Source of the DNA: Juglans regia
Taxonomy: Eukaryota; Streptophyta; Magnoliopsida; Fagales; Juglandaceae
DNA: 64,000 bases
Assembly: GCF_001411555.2 (NCBI RefSeq)
Contig: NC_049911.1
Location: forward strand, 3,906,001 to 3,970,000
Reading direction: 5' to 3'
Shown here: piece by piece, positions 1 through 19,299 of the stretch
Layout: each line of letters opens with the position of its first letter
Numbering within the stretch: position 1 is the stretch's first letter
Translations under genes and position numbers: made by a program
Notes under the pieces: model-generated
Told to the model about the DNA's origin: nothing
Databases searched by the model: none
The model's input: only the letters and a program-made list of their open reading frames with translations

Positions 1-13
1 CCTCCCTAGGCTG

Positions 14-216
14 GTTTGGTTACACAAAACTACGCTATCTCATCTCATCTCATCTTATATAATCATTACAATTTTTTTAAATTCTGACACAAAATATAAT
101 AAATAATTTAATTTTTTCAAATACCAAAACAAAAATAATATTATAATAATATTTTATTCAACTTTTAACAAAACATCTTATATCATCTTATCTGAACTGC
201 ATAACTAAACAAAACC
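14..216. mobile_element. Tourist-like MITE (GAGATGAGAT family)
   Basis: The segment opens with 'tggtttggttacac' followed by repeated ATCTCATCTC, and closes with 'taactaaacaaaacc'. The two ends are roughly inverted repeats around an A/T-only core. The same design recurs many times in this window. It is non-coding. The outer boundaries are approximate because no clean target-site duplication is visible here. Confidence 0.55.
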
Positions 217-280
217 TAAATGTTGTGGAAACAATCCAACAACTTTGTCAATTTAACTCTCATTGTCTGTTTTTGTCCTT

Positions 281-456
281 TTTTCCAAACAATCTCATCT
301 TATCATCTTTTTTAAATTTATATATAAAATATGATAAATAATTTAATTTTTTTAAATATTAAAATAATAATAATATTAAAAAATAATATTTTATTTAATT
401 TATCTAAAACTATTTTATTTTATCTCATCTCATTTTACTATTTAAACGAGTCCTAA
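281..456. mobile_element. Tourist-like MITE (GAGATGAGAT family)
   Basis: It has the same architecture as the copy at the window start: a CTCATCTTATC motif at the left, an A/T core with runs of 'taatattaaaa', and TCTCATCTCATTTTA at the right before 'aaacgagtcct'. Boundaries are approximate. Confidence 0.5.
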
Positions 457-977
457 ATGCGCTTTCAAATAAGTCAACCATGGGATATCATTTTACCTTC
501 TTTTTTTTTTCGATATCATTTTACTTGGATATCTCAAGAACAAACGTTTATATTTTTATGTCCGGATTCAGAAAGTACATGACATCATGATTCAGAAACA
601 TTTTTTTATTTTTGCTTTCAAATTTCAAAAATTGGCAGAGGAGCTTAAATTTGAATGCCACCCTCCAAACCTTCACATCTTGGGGGAAACTTCTTGGTTA
701 TTGCCTGGCCACAAAAGATAAGCAAGCTTACTAGCTACTGTTTTCATTGTTTTGCTGCAAAATAATCTTCTTCTTCTTCTTCTGTCCAAACTACTGAAGA
801 GGTATGAGAGTCAAAAGAAATGACAAAATGTTCATTAACATATGCATAGTTTCTTTTATATACAAGTACCACATGCATACCACATAGTCCGACAGCGGTT
901 GTCATTTTGGAAGAAAAGGACAATGACAAATGTTACAACATATGCATGATATCATAAGATTTACGATAGAGAAGTGT

Positions 978-1143
978 TACAATCACAAATAAATTCTTAT
1001 AAAAATAAATTTATAGACTAACAAGATTTTTTTATATGATTATTTAGATCTACTTTATGACAAAAACAAGTTTACAATTTAATGTACTATATCAAATAAT
1101 ATTAGTTTGTGAATTTATTTTTATAAATTTTTTTTTGTGATTA
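978..1143. repeat. Foldback element, type 2 (MITE-like)
   Basis: About 45 bases at the left ('acaatcacaaataaattc...') are repeated in inverted form at the right, ending in 'tttttgtgatt'. The interior contains 'gtactatatcaaat'. Related inverted-repeat segments occur at about 17863-18000 and, less complete, inside squalene epoxidase intron 4. This indicates a dispersed non-autonomous family distinct from the GAGATGAGAT MITEs. Confidence 0.55.
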
Positions 1144-1409
1144 AAACATTAATTTTCTGGTCGTATCAAGTTTGAAAATTTGGTGGAGTTTTAGCCAAGT
1201 GGGAATCTCTTGAAAGTACACTCAAATTCGAATTTGGATTAGTTACTTCAGTGAGAAAAGAACAGGAATCGGGGAATTTAATTTAATATTCCTACATTTA
1301 GTATTAGAATTCATTTGAAAATTTACAACAACTAATTTGATTGATGAAAACTTGGTTTGTAGATACGATGTTAAAGATGTCTATTATCATCTCTACCAAT
1401 TGATTTGGT

Positions 1410-1605
1410 GTCGTTTGTTTTTAAAAAACATCTCGTCTTATTTTATTATTATAATTTTTTTAAAATTTATATATAAAATAAAATAAATAATATAATCTTT
1501 TTAAATATTAAAATAAAAATAATATTAAAAAATATATTTTAATTAATTAATTAATTTTAATTCATTTTATTTCACCCCATTTCATCAAAACAAACGAGCG
1601 TATCA
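1410..1605. mobile_element. Tourist-like MITE (GAGATGAGAT family, diverged)
   Basis: The left end 'gtcgtttgtttttaaaaaac' and the right end 'catcaaaacaaacgag' are inverted relatives, flanking an A/T core of the same type as the other copies. Non-coding; boundaries approximate. Confidence 0.45.
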
Positions 1606-1784
1606 CTCCATCTTTCATAGGACATGAAACTATCCAACGCAACCTCTGACCACCTTATCCATTTTTCTTAAAACGAAAAAATGTTTTTTTTAACTGTCAT
1701 GCAATTTGTAGATAAATCTTTGGTAAGAAAAGCCTTGCCTTGCCAGGAGCGTGGCTTTCCATGTTTTTAATAGGCTTCAGTTAT

Positions 1785-1935
1785 TTAAATGAGATGAAAT
1801 AAAATATTATTGTAATATATTTTTTAATATAATTTTTATTTTAAAATTTAAATTATTAATTATATTTTAATAAAAATAAAATTATAATAATTATATAGGA
1901 TGAAATAATTTTATTTTATTTACTATTATAGATAT
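1785..1935. mobile_element. Partial Tourist-like MITE
   Basis: It starts with 'gagatgaaataaaatatt', continues with the A/T core typical of this family and ends near 'ggatgaaataattttatt'. It lacks a clear matching terminus, so it is probably a worn copy. Confidence 0.4.
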
Positions 1936-2044
1936 TTACGTGGTTGAAGACAAAGTTCAGGCTTTTCAGCTATCTATCTTCGTCCTTTTATGTGCCCTCC
2001 TATGCATGCGGATTGATTGTCTAGAAAGTTAGAAACTACTCAGA

Positions 2045-2094
2045 CCCATCATCTCAGTTTCAGCGGCTTTTCTACTTGCTTCAAGCTTTCCAAG
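2045..2094 (+). other. Possible 5' untranslated exon of the aspartic protease gene
   Basis: A GC-richer stretch ends in 'tttccaag' directly before 'gtttga', a plausible donor site. The first coding exon of the protease begins just after an acceptor ('ttgacag') at about 3357, so an upstream leader exon is expected. Plant aspartic protease genes often have a leader intron. The leader intron would be about 1.26 kb. The exact start of transcription is not visible. Confidence 0.4.
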
Positions 2095-3071
2095 GTTTGA
2101 CCTCTACTCTTTGTATTCTATTCATCAACAAGAGCAGCATCACACAGGCGAAGTGATCATAGTACATGCTGATTCCCAACACCAAGTGATCTTTTCTATA
2201 TTTTCGTAATAGATCTTTCTCTTTCTTTCTTTGTGCTGTGACACTCTAAACCGTATGTCGAGTTTCAGCAAGTTGTTAGTTTCTCTCAGCATAATTTTTT
2301 TTTTGAAACTCTTTGGATGAAATTCTCTCGGTATAGTTTCCTTTTCCTTTTCCTTTTCTACTTGCGATAGAATCTTCGGGGGCGTTGCTTGGGTCTATAT
2401 TTAGTCGTTTTTGTAGTCAAATTATTCGTACAATTAGCTTAATATGCCATAGAGATGGGATTATAATTTATTTTGTTATAAGGAGTGATGAATTACTGTG
2501 ATCTTCTCAGTAACCCACTGCTCGAGTCTCTTATCTCTCTACCTACAACTTTAGCCAAAAGCAATTTCCCCTTTTCTTATACAATTGAGTTCCCCCAAAA
2601 TTGTATTCAACACCAAAATATTTTGATGGGGCTCCTTGATCACTATTTTTGGTGCATACTATTGTGGCTTAGCTGATCAGTTTGCTAGTGAAGATCGCGT
2701 AGCTGCTTTTTCTTCCCTATATACCCTTAACTGGAAGCAGTGGAGCTAATTTGACGATCCTAAATCTCATGGCTTGCTTAAAAGTTTTCTATAATTTATT
2801 TAATTTTTAGACGAGTGTAACTCTGATATTGATGTCCTTAGTTTGAGCAAAAAAAAGGTGAATATATATCCTACTGTCCTCTTGGAGATTTGATTGCCTT
2901 GGTTTAACATTGATGCCTTGGTGTTTTCTTGAAATACATCTTCTTTTACTTCCTGGTGTACTGATAGATTTCTAGTAGGCAACTTTGGATATTTTAGAAT
3001 CAGGTTTTGTTATACTATTATGTCCTCCATTGCAAGATGTGATGTCCACTTGTTGGGAAGCATCCGAATCC

Positions 3072-3169
3072 CTAGTTAGGTATTACTTATGTATACGTCA
3101 TGTGTATTTGGGTTATGCCTAATATCTCACGAATAAAACTTCTTGATTAACTATCAAAAAGGAAAAAAA
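3072..3169 (+). mobile_element. Short LINE-type 3' tail insertion with 16-bp target duplication
   Basis: GGAAGCATCCGAATCC occurs at 3056-3071 and again at 3170-3185. Between them lie 98 bases that end in an A-rich tail ('ctatcaaaaaggaaaaaaa'). A long perfect target-site duplication plus a poly(A)-like end is the signature of target-primed reverse transcription by a heavily 5'-truncated LINE or a SINE. It sits in the leader intron of the protease gene. Confidence 0.8.
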
Positions 3170-3344
3170 GGAAGCATCCGAATCCTATATTGCGATTTAT
3201 TCCTTTTGTGATGCTATTTTACTTGCTGTATATCCAGTTTAATGGATACTTAAAAGCAACTTCAAATGGCACTTTCTGATGTTATGATAGCACCTCTCCC
3301 CTGTTCCCCCATATAAAATGGCTATGCCACTTACTTCTTAATGA

Positions 3345-7135
<3,791 letters not shown>

Positions 7136-8650
7136 TGACCAGAAAATGTATAGTTATTTTTATTCAGTGATCGTAATTTCTGGCAATCCCGCAGGTTTCG
7201 TGGTTTTGTTGTTCAAGTAGTGTATTTTGGTTGGACTACGTGATGGTTAGTAGATAGTATTTCTGGATGGATATGGGGAAGTGCGTGCGTTCGCATACTT
7301 ACAGTAATGCAAAGCAAATTGTCCTAAACCTTGTACGTGCTGAACAGTGTTTCATTTATCCGCTTATTTGATGGCAAAACCTAGGAAGGATACTCCTCGC
7401 CCCTAGGCAAGTTTTGGAAAAACCCATACTGGATTTATCTCATCCTCTTCGAGTCTTAGGGGCAGCAAATAATCTTTGGAGAGAAGATCCAGTTTGAGAT
7501 AAAGATCTTGTAATTTGACATGCATTACTATCTCAATCCATCTCATCTTATTTTCTTTTCAAACATCACTTAAATACAAATATTTTTCAATTTCAAATCT
7601 TCAATTTCATCTAATCATTATTTAATTATTAAAGTTTTTCTAAACTTCTAAACAAAATATAAAAAATAATTCAAAAATTAAAATAATATTAAAATTTATT
7701 CTTTTTTTTCTTTATTTCTAAAACTCAATAAAATATCTTATTTCAAATCGTTACACTACTATTTTAAATATCACAATTGATTTCACGTGGTACCCAACTC
7801 TAGGAAATGACACCAACCACTAAAAGCTTAAAGTAAAAACGTTGATGTTTCGACATGGAAGCAGTGAAGAGTCTGGGCAGGATGTAGAGTTGAGTCTATT
7901 TTTTTATGAATAATAATGAGTTGAATAATAGAGAGAATTATGTAAAGTCTATCTAAACTGAGTTTAAAGTGTTTGAACGTTAGATGAATTTAATATTTTT
8001 TATGAAAAGTTAAAAAAAGTTGTGAATCTTACGTATAAAGATGTATTAAGTTGAAAAATATTGTGGATATCACATGTATACCTTGATACAATATATGAAT
8101 ATACAGAGACACGATTCTTCTAACTTTTTTTTGAAGAAACACGATTCTTCTAACCTGGGTAATAATATATTGGTGGCTTGTTTGCTCCAGTTCTTGTTTG
8201 CTCGAAAACTTTCTGATTATCTCGCAAGTATCATCCTAGCAAGGCAACGCCAGAGGAAAATATAGCCATTTGGGCGAAGCATGGATAACGAAAAACTCTT
8301 ATCAAACAGGGTCAAACTCTGTTTTCTTCCCATGTTTAACTAGTGATTAAACCATTTCAGTTGCAGATTTGACCATGGTATGGCTCTATAAGAAGTGTCC
8401 TAACCCCCCCGTTCACCACCTAAAACTTTGATTCTCTGGCCAATTAAGTATGAAACTATTGACAATTAGATTCGACACGTAAAGATCGTTGCAAATACTA
8501 ATAATTTCAACCATTCCAAAGGCTACTAACATAAGATGGCACCTATATAAATGTGAGAAACGCATTATTTGTTGTATGCTTGCGATCCTGATGACATGAA
8601 AGCTTCAACTTCAATATAGTCATACATTCAATATAGAATTTACCAAATTA
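7136..8650. other. 3' region of the protease gene and convergent intergenic spacer
   Basis: The first 250-300 bases are presumably 3' UTR of the protease. The rest is AT-rich with no gene. A direct repeat (ACACGATTCTTCTAAC) occurs at about 8106 and 8138 around a T run. The right end should hold the 3' UTR of the minus-strand G-patch gene. Confidence 0.5.
7525..7765. mobile_element. Worn Tourist-like MITE
   Basis: 'ctcaatccatctcatctta' at the left and 'aaaatatcttatttcaaatc' at the right flank an A/T core with 'aaaataatattaaaatt', matching the GAGATGAGAT family in inverse orientation. Termini are degraded. Confidence 0.4.
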
Positions 8651-8873
8651 ATCATTTGCATGTATCAATATTTTTCAATTTCTACAGGAAACAAAAACAT
8701 GTGAACAATATTTTACGCCTATCCAAGAAAAGTCCATAAACTTGTGGGCATGTGTCTCATAAACGTTAAAACAGAAGAAATTGCTAACAGTGCAATCACA
8801 TGAACTGCCTAAATATAGCAATGCAAGCATTACATAAGGTACACTGCTGAAGCTGAGCTGCGAAAGCAACCTC

Positions 8874-13379
<4,506 letters not shown>

Positions 13380-14160
13380 CGTCAATCACTTAAACCCTGA
13401 GCATACAAGAAATTTAATATTCCAGAAGTGAATCAATTAATCGGATGACAAGAAATTACTGAACTCCCTCTTTGGTCGCGATAAAAGCTGATGATATATG
13501 ATAATATAAAAATAAAAACAAAAAAAGGAAACTACGGAATCACCAGGCTACTTGTTCTTATCAGCCCCAAAGATAATGACGAATTACAAGATTTTTTCAG
13601 ATTTGAACTCCAAGAAATACCTTTTATAAATCTTAGTATATAGATTCATGAATTGCTCCAACAACATCAACAAGATCGATATTACTATAACTCTGAACAG
13701 TTCGAGACCAATTCAGGAACTGGGTTTTCAATGAGATCAGATTTCCCAGCGATATTTATTGCTATATATTAACCCAGCTTATACCAAAAAACAACTGATA
13801 ATAAAGTCATTTTCACTACAAAGTCACCGCCAATTTCCAAGGGTTTTTGTCCAAATACAGAAATAGGCCCCCAGAAAAATGTGATTCCTCCAACTGGGAA
13901 AAGATCTTCAGCTAGATAAAGATGCCACAAAAACTATACCCAAACCATATAAAACTCAGAATCATCAAACCCGTCACAACAAAGCATATGATGAAATAAC
14001 GAGTTCCGAAAGAATATATATTATAAGAAACTGAATCGAAGTCAAAACCCTAGATCAACAAGTCCACAGAGGCTTCCATAGCAGGTGCAGAGGATTTTAA
14101 TTGAGAGTTATCAATGCTTAGAGAGTAAACAGAGAATATGGAATATACGAAAATATTTAC

Positions 14161-14262
14161 CTAAATATTGAGAGAGAACTAGTTGCGATGAAGGAGAAAA
14201 GCAACTCTGCTTCGGAACTCGACGATGCTCTGTTTCTGCTCATTGGACGATCTATTTCATAT
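14161..14262 (-). other. 5' untranslated exon and start region of the G-patch gene
   Basis: Reading the minus strand, a GC-richer stretch ends at 14161 immediately before 'gtaaatatttt', a good donor. The next exon begins at 13396 after an acceptor and reaches the ATG at 13379 after 17 bases. The 5' limit is uncertain. Confidence 0.5.
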
Positions 14263-16412
14263 ACGGGGATTGAAGGGGATTTGGGCTCAGCTGGCCCACT
14301 TTTTGAATATGCCGGGCTGAAATAGTTTGGGCTTTATCTAAATTTGATCCGTGTCTTGATGTTCTTCATATTTAACAGGTTTCCCATGGAGGAATTTTTG
14401 TTATTAATGATATTATTAAATCACATTTTATATCTAAATTCTTATTTTACATTAAAGATATTGCGTTTTATTTTCTAAAATTAATTTTAGTTTCTATTTT
14501 GATTGAGGACGTTTCAATCCAAGAGAAATGTTTGCCTTATATAGAAAATCATAAAAATAAAACTTTAGATGAAGATAGCTTTGTGCAATGAAGTTAAAAT
14601 TTAATTTAAAAGAAAAAGAGCTATATTTGTAATATATATAATATATTCTATATGTAAAGCTAACATTTCTGTAACTCCAAATCAGGTATTGGTCATGCTT
14701 GGTTTTCATTGATTTTTAAAAAGAAAAATTATATTCATCATTTCTATATACGACACACTATACTTATTTTTATTTTTTATTAATTTTTTTCTTACCAAAT
14801 ATGTAATTATATAATTACGAAAATGTGAAAAAAATAAATAAATTAAAAAAAAATCCGCTCTTTCCCATAAAGACAAAAATAAATAAATAAATAATTAAAG
14901 ATGTACAAAGAAATGAGTAGAAGAAATAATAAAGAAAGAATAGAGAAATATTATTTAAATAGAATAAAGAAAGAATATGAAGTAAAATGTAGAAGATTTT
15001 GAAAAAATGAGTCAAAATTAGGAGAAAATTTAGGAAAATATGATTTTTGATTAAAATTTTAAAAAAAATTTGCTTATTCGGATTTGGATGCTCTTAGATC
15101 ACATTCAATTACATTTACCGCCATTAAGGTGATCTTTCCATTTTGTCTTCATTTTATGCAATATTGCAACCTTATTAATTCGTGAAAAAAATAATGAATC
15201 TTTGCAAAACATCTCTTGTTGAAAAGATGTTATTAAAATTAGAGTTCTACTATTTACAAGTCTATTAATATGTCGTCACACCACTTATCGTGGGACATAT
15301 TCAGTACTATGAGTGTTGGACATACATATGAAAAAACAGGTTTATAATTAATTTTTTTAAAAAAAAATTATGTTATGGTGGCAATTTAAGTTAATTTGTT
15401 AAGAGAAAATAAAAGATATTTTTGGTAGGAAAAATAACTAATTTACAATTCTATTTCAAATGGAAGGTAATTATATAAAATTAAAATTATTTTTAACGAA
15501 GTGGTATTCGTTAAATTAATTAATTTTAAAATGAGTTTGTAAAAGAGTTGCAAGTGTATTATCAATCTTTTGGTACATGCAACCTATATGTACGTAGGAT
15601 GGAAGATGGTTGTACAAAATTTGAAACAATCATGGTTGTGACATAATATTTATTTTATAGGGTAATGATATCCTTGCAACCAATTCACTACTCCTTTGCT
15701 ACTTATGCTATATTTGAATTTTTTTTTTATCATTTTTTAAGTATTTATTTTAATATCCTTAATTATTAAGAAAAAATTAAAAAAATATATATAATTTTAC
15801 TAATAGTCACTTCTTAACTATTAAGTAAAATAAAAAATCAAAAAAAATTAAATATAAAAAGAATAGCAAATGGGTAGTAAAAAGGTGGTAATCCTATCAT
15901 TTTCTTATTTTATAATTTATTCTACAATCATCTAACAAAACAGTGCCACCTCATAAAATCACTTGGTTACATTTGGGTAATGAGGTATTCTCAGATATTC
16001 TGTGAATAATAGTAAAAAAGTAATAAAAAATTAACGATAGAATATTGAATAATAGTGAATAATAGATAAAAAGTAATAATAAAATAATGAATGGTAGTAC
16101 GGTATTATGAGAATACCATAAGTATTCTCAATATCCAAATTAGATAGCCTTCCATTTTATTTGGATTTTATATTTTAAATAAACACCCTCAATTTAAAAT
16201 AGAATTATACAAAAAGAACTGTAAAAATGATCGTATATATATAATCACTTAATTTAACATTCAAATAAGATGAAAAACTCAAAATTCAAAGGAAACAAAA
16301 AAACCATAATATTTTTCAAGGAGTAACACTATCACATTGGCTGGTTATAACTTTCTAAGATCGATATCATACCTAATTGCTTGCTAGATATGGTCTATCT
16401 AAAAGCTTATTA

Positions 16413-16415
<3 letters not shown>

Positions 16416-16449
<34 letters not shown>
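16416..16449. repeat. (TA)n microsatellite
   Basis: An uninterrupted TA dinucleotide run of about 34 bases. Confidence 0.95.
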
Positions 16450-16452
<3 letters not shown>

Positions 16453-16963
16453 CATAGAATAAATGATATCCTCCAAGCTAAGATAATTCTTAAACGTCTA
16501 GCTAACATTATAAATACGTTAAAGAAGATATGGCAATCATGTGATATAGATAGCATTATCCGTTAATTTCTTTATTTTAACAGATCAGCTGCTCTTTAGA
16601 AATGAATCAATCTTCTCGTTGCATATCATTTATCCACTACTCAAATTAGAGATATGTATATCAGAATACATAAAAAGCACCACTGTTCAAGAACACCTTT
16701 TCTAAAATAAATATGCTATCGACCTTTTCATCAATGTTAATCCAAACTCACTACTTTATACCAAGTTACGGAGATTGGAGATTGCTGAATTAAGAACTAA
16801 CCAATGCATGTGGAAGAAGTGAACTAATTAAATTAATTAACTATGCATTTTTTCTTGTCACACATTAATCGTTTTTAGAATATATGAACGTGTGATATAA
16901 TTTTTCTTATAAATAAAATCATATTATGTCAATAGTGTGGAAAGCATTATCGACGCTTCCTTA

Positions 16964-17178
16964 AGGGCTGTTTTGGATTTAGAGATGAGATGAAATGATT
17001 TTAAATGAAATGTGAAAGTTGAAAAATATATATTATTTTTTAATATTATTATTATTTTAAAATTTAAAAAAATTGAATTGAAATTTAAAAAAATTAAATT
17101 ACTTATTTTATTTTATATAAAAATTTAAAAAAAATATAATAACGAGATAAAATAAAATATTTTTTAAATCCAAAGAAA
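16964..17178. mobile_element. Tourist-like MITE (GAGATGAGAT family)
   Basis: It begins 'gggctgttttggatttaga' followed by GATGAGATG and ends with 'tttttaaatccaaag', an approximate inverted repeat around an A/T core. Confidence 0.55.
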
Positions 17179-17862
17179 ATAGGATTACAACAAGATAAAC
17201 CTGTTAGGTAAGAGGGAACAAGGTTCCCCTGCAAAGTCTATACAAGTTTGGCATGCAACGTATAGTCCTAAAAAATATCAGGACTTTAAAGATACTTAAA
17301 GGTGGACAGACAGCTTGCATGCAATAAGGGAAGCTCTGCTTTTTTTCAAACCCCAACACGTTTGAATGCAACAATCAGTGCTTGACACCAATCAACAATT
17401 GAAAAAGAAAAAAGAATTATGATGTTCAGCCTTAGGTGCTGCATGACCTTCCATTCATAAAAGGAAAATTTTAAATATAAATCAGTACATTTATTTAAAA
17501 ATATATTATTTTATTTTATTTATCTACATAATAAAAATAATTTTAAATATATTTATAAATAAAATAGGATAAAATAATAAAATAATATATTTTTAAATAA
17601 ATATATAAAATATGAGACTTATAAGATAACACTGTTAAAAAAAAATCTTAGAACAATCTAATTTAGGAACTAGCTTTTTGTTATCTACAAATTGACCAAA
17701 AAAAAAATCACCCAAAATCCTCCAAAACCTACCACCAAATCTCATACAAATTTCCAAAACTCGTGATATTATCTCAAAAATCAATTTTTGTTACGAACTG
17801 TGTCCGATGGGAGGTAAAAGTTTCAATTTCTGACAACGAATTGAGACCATAAAATGGAAAGA

Positions 17863-18000
17863 GTAATTACATAAAATTAAATTTATAAATTGATTTAATT
17901 TTATATGATCTGTTAAATTTATTTTATAATAAAATTAATTTTATAATTTAACGAACTATATCAAATTATATTAATTTATAAATTTATTTTTATGTAATCC
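17863..18000. repeat. Foldback element, type 2
   Basis: The left arm 'taattacataaaattaaatt' is matched in inverse at the right by 'aatttatttttatgtaatc'. The centre contains 'aacgaactatatcaaat', shared with the element at 978-1143. Confidence 0.55.
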
Positions 18001-18024
18001 GTTAAAATATTTCTTTTTTCCTAA

Positions 18025-18270
18025 TGCCAAATTCATTGGCAATATCTAGTAAAATCAAACACTTCGTGTAATAAACGCCAGCCCAGCATCCATCGCTCTA
18101 TCTTGTAAAATATACAAACGGCAGTTCTCCACTTTCTATCTTTCATCGATCATATTGTAACATTGCATATGCAATATCAGAGTCACAAAAAGAATCTACC
18201 ATTTGGCAAAATGATATGATTTGGAAAAGAGATAAGAAAGAAAGGAGAAGAAAGAAGTTAAAGATGTACA
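18025..18270. repeat. Duplicated upstream segment of the small-gene cluster (copy A)
   Basis: From 'tctagtaaaatcaaacac' through 'caaacggcagttctc' to 'agagtcacaaaaa' this stretch matches 33520-33780 almost base for base. It lies upstream of small gene 1, as its partner lies upstream of small gene 2, so it belongs to the duplicated unit. No coding frame is seen. Confidence 0.75.
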
Positions 18271-18727
18271 AAAATTAAAATCAGATAGGTTAACCAAATT
18301 AACTTAAGATAAAAGATATTTATATTTGTAAATTATACAACTGTTGTGTAATCGTTTTGAAAAGAATGAATAGAATATAGAATTCATATAAAAAAAAAAT
18401 TAATTTTTTAATAATAAACTTTACTTTTTTTAAAGTAATTATTATTCGATATTTATGTAATAAATTATTAACTTATGAACAAAGAAAATGTTTGGCATGA
18501 AAGGATTCAGTCAATGCAGAAGCAAGCCTGCAACTGCAGGGAGAGATCCAAAAACTGTGTTCGGTCAATTTTCAAAGCAATGGACCACAAGAGATATGCT
18601 TTCTTTACCCAACAGCAACATGCAGGCCATTTGATCTGATCCCATCCATACATATTGGTTTTAACAGTCTTGAATGCTCCAGATTCTCCACTCTTGGGTC
18701 ATTATATCAGAAGGGTACCTTCTCTGC

Positions 18728-18735
18728 TATAAATA
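18728..18735 (+). promoter_or_regulatory. TATA box of small gene 1
   Basis: TATAAATA lies 119 bases before the ATG. The same box, followed by a shared leader ('cttcccttctcggaaaaccc'), precedes small gene 2 and small gene 3 and, diverged, small gene 4. Conservation between paralogs supports it as the core promoter. Confidence 0.75.
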
Positions 18736-18846
18736 CAGAAGCTTCCCTTCTCGGAAAACCCAAGTGATCAACACATTCATAGTTTCTTCTTACCAAACGC
18801 TCTTTCTAAACTTGAAAGCTGCGTTTTTGTATTCATTAGAACTCAA

Positions 18847-19149
18847 ATGGGCAACTACAGGCAGAAAAAGTCTTCAGGTTTTTTCTCTGTTCTCAGCGCC
18901 ATCAAACCAAGGAGGGCTCCGGTAGGGGAAGATTCAGTGGTGGAAAAACCAGGGAGTGCACGAAAGGTATTTTCAAGATATTATGAGAACGAACCAGGGA
19001 GTCTAGGAAAGGTTTATCCAAGCGATTATGACAAGAAACACGGCATGGTTGGAGACCACAGAGTTGACAGTAAGGCTGACTATTTCATCCAAAGAGTCCG
19101 TAAAAACCATATCACGGCAAATGAATCCCAACCCATGGGAGAACTCTAA
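18847..19149 (+). CDS. Small cluster protein 1 (plant-specific short basic protein, unknown function)
   Basis: Single exon, 100 residues. It starts MGNYRQKKSSGFFSVLS, then a basic 'KPRRAP' patch. A roughly 15-residue unit containing KV[FY] and ending in a Tyr/Asp-rich motif is repeated twice ('SARKVFSRYYEN' and 'LGKVYPSDYDK'). A conserved C-terminal block follows: KHGMVGDHRVD, then ADYFIQRVRKNHITANE. No signal peptide or membrane segment is seen. The C-terminal 'D-x-x-A-x-x-F-I' pattern recalls short plant proteins with a DUF761-like tail, but I do not recognise a characterised family and assign no function. TATA box, leader and 3' flank are shared with the three paralogs. A polyadenylation signal AATAAA lies at 19277. 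The protein ends earlier than paralog 2 because a TAA follows GEL. Confidence 0.8.
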   Translation: MGNYRQKKSSGFFSVLSAIKPRRAPVGEDSVVEKPGSARKVFSRYYENEPGSLGKVYPSDYDKKHGMVGDHRVDSKADYFIQRVRKNHITANESQPMGEL

Positions 19150-19299
19150 CCTGTCACAACTAAGGCGTGAGATATCATCAATTATCAAATCAGATCTGCA
19201 TTTATTTGTTGTTATGTAAAAGTGTAAGATATTCTTCAGTGCTGCTTCTGGTTTGTGTATCAAAATAGTGTTAAGTAATAAACTTTGTTTGTGTACAAG

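Larger units (their letters stand above)
1..2039. other. AT-rich intergenic region upstream of the aspartic protease
   Basis: No convincing coding region is visible. The stretch is very AT-rich and holds at least five foldback/MITE-like segments, listed separately, and a short CTT microsatellite near 767-784. The last few hundred bases (about 1700-2040) are the presumed promoter of the downstream aspartic protease gene. I cannot assign a TATA box with confidence. Confidence 0.6.
14263..18024. other. Gene-poor AT-rich spacer
   Basis: No open frame here looks like a protein. Content is A/T-rich low-complexity DNA, one long AT microsatellite, one MITE and one foldback segment (listed separately). 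The first few hundred bases should contain the promoter of the minus-strand G-patch gene. Confidence 0.6.

Noticed and set aside
2485..2676. 63-residue plus-strand frame
   Set aside because: It lies in the leader intron of the aspartic protease gene and has no recognisable feature.
8106..8153. Direct repeat ACACGATTCTTCTAAC around a T run, as a target duplication
   Set aside because: The enclosed segment is only about 16 bases, too short to identify an element; may be slippage.
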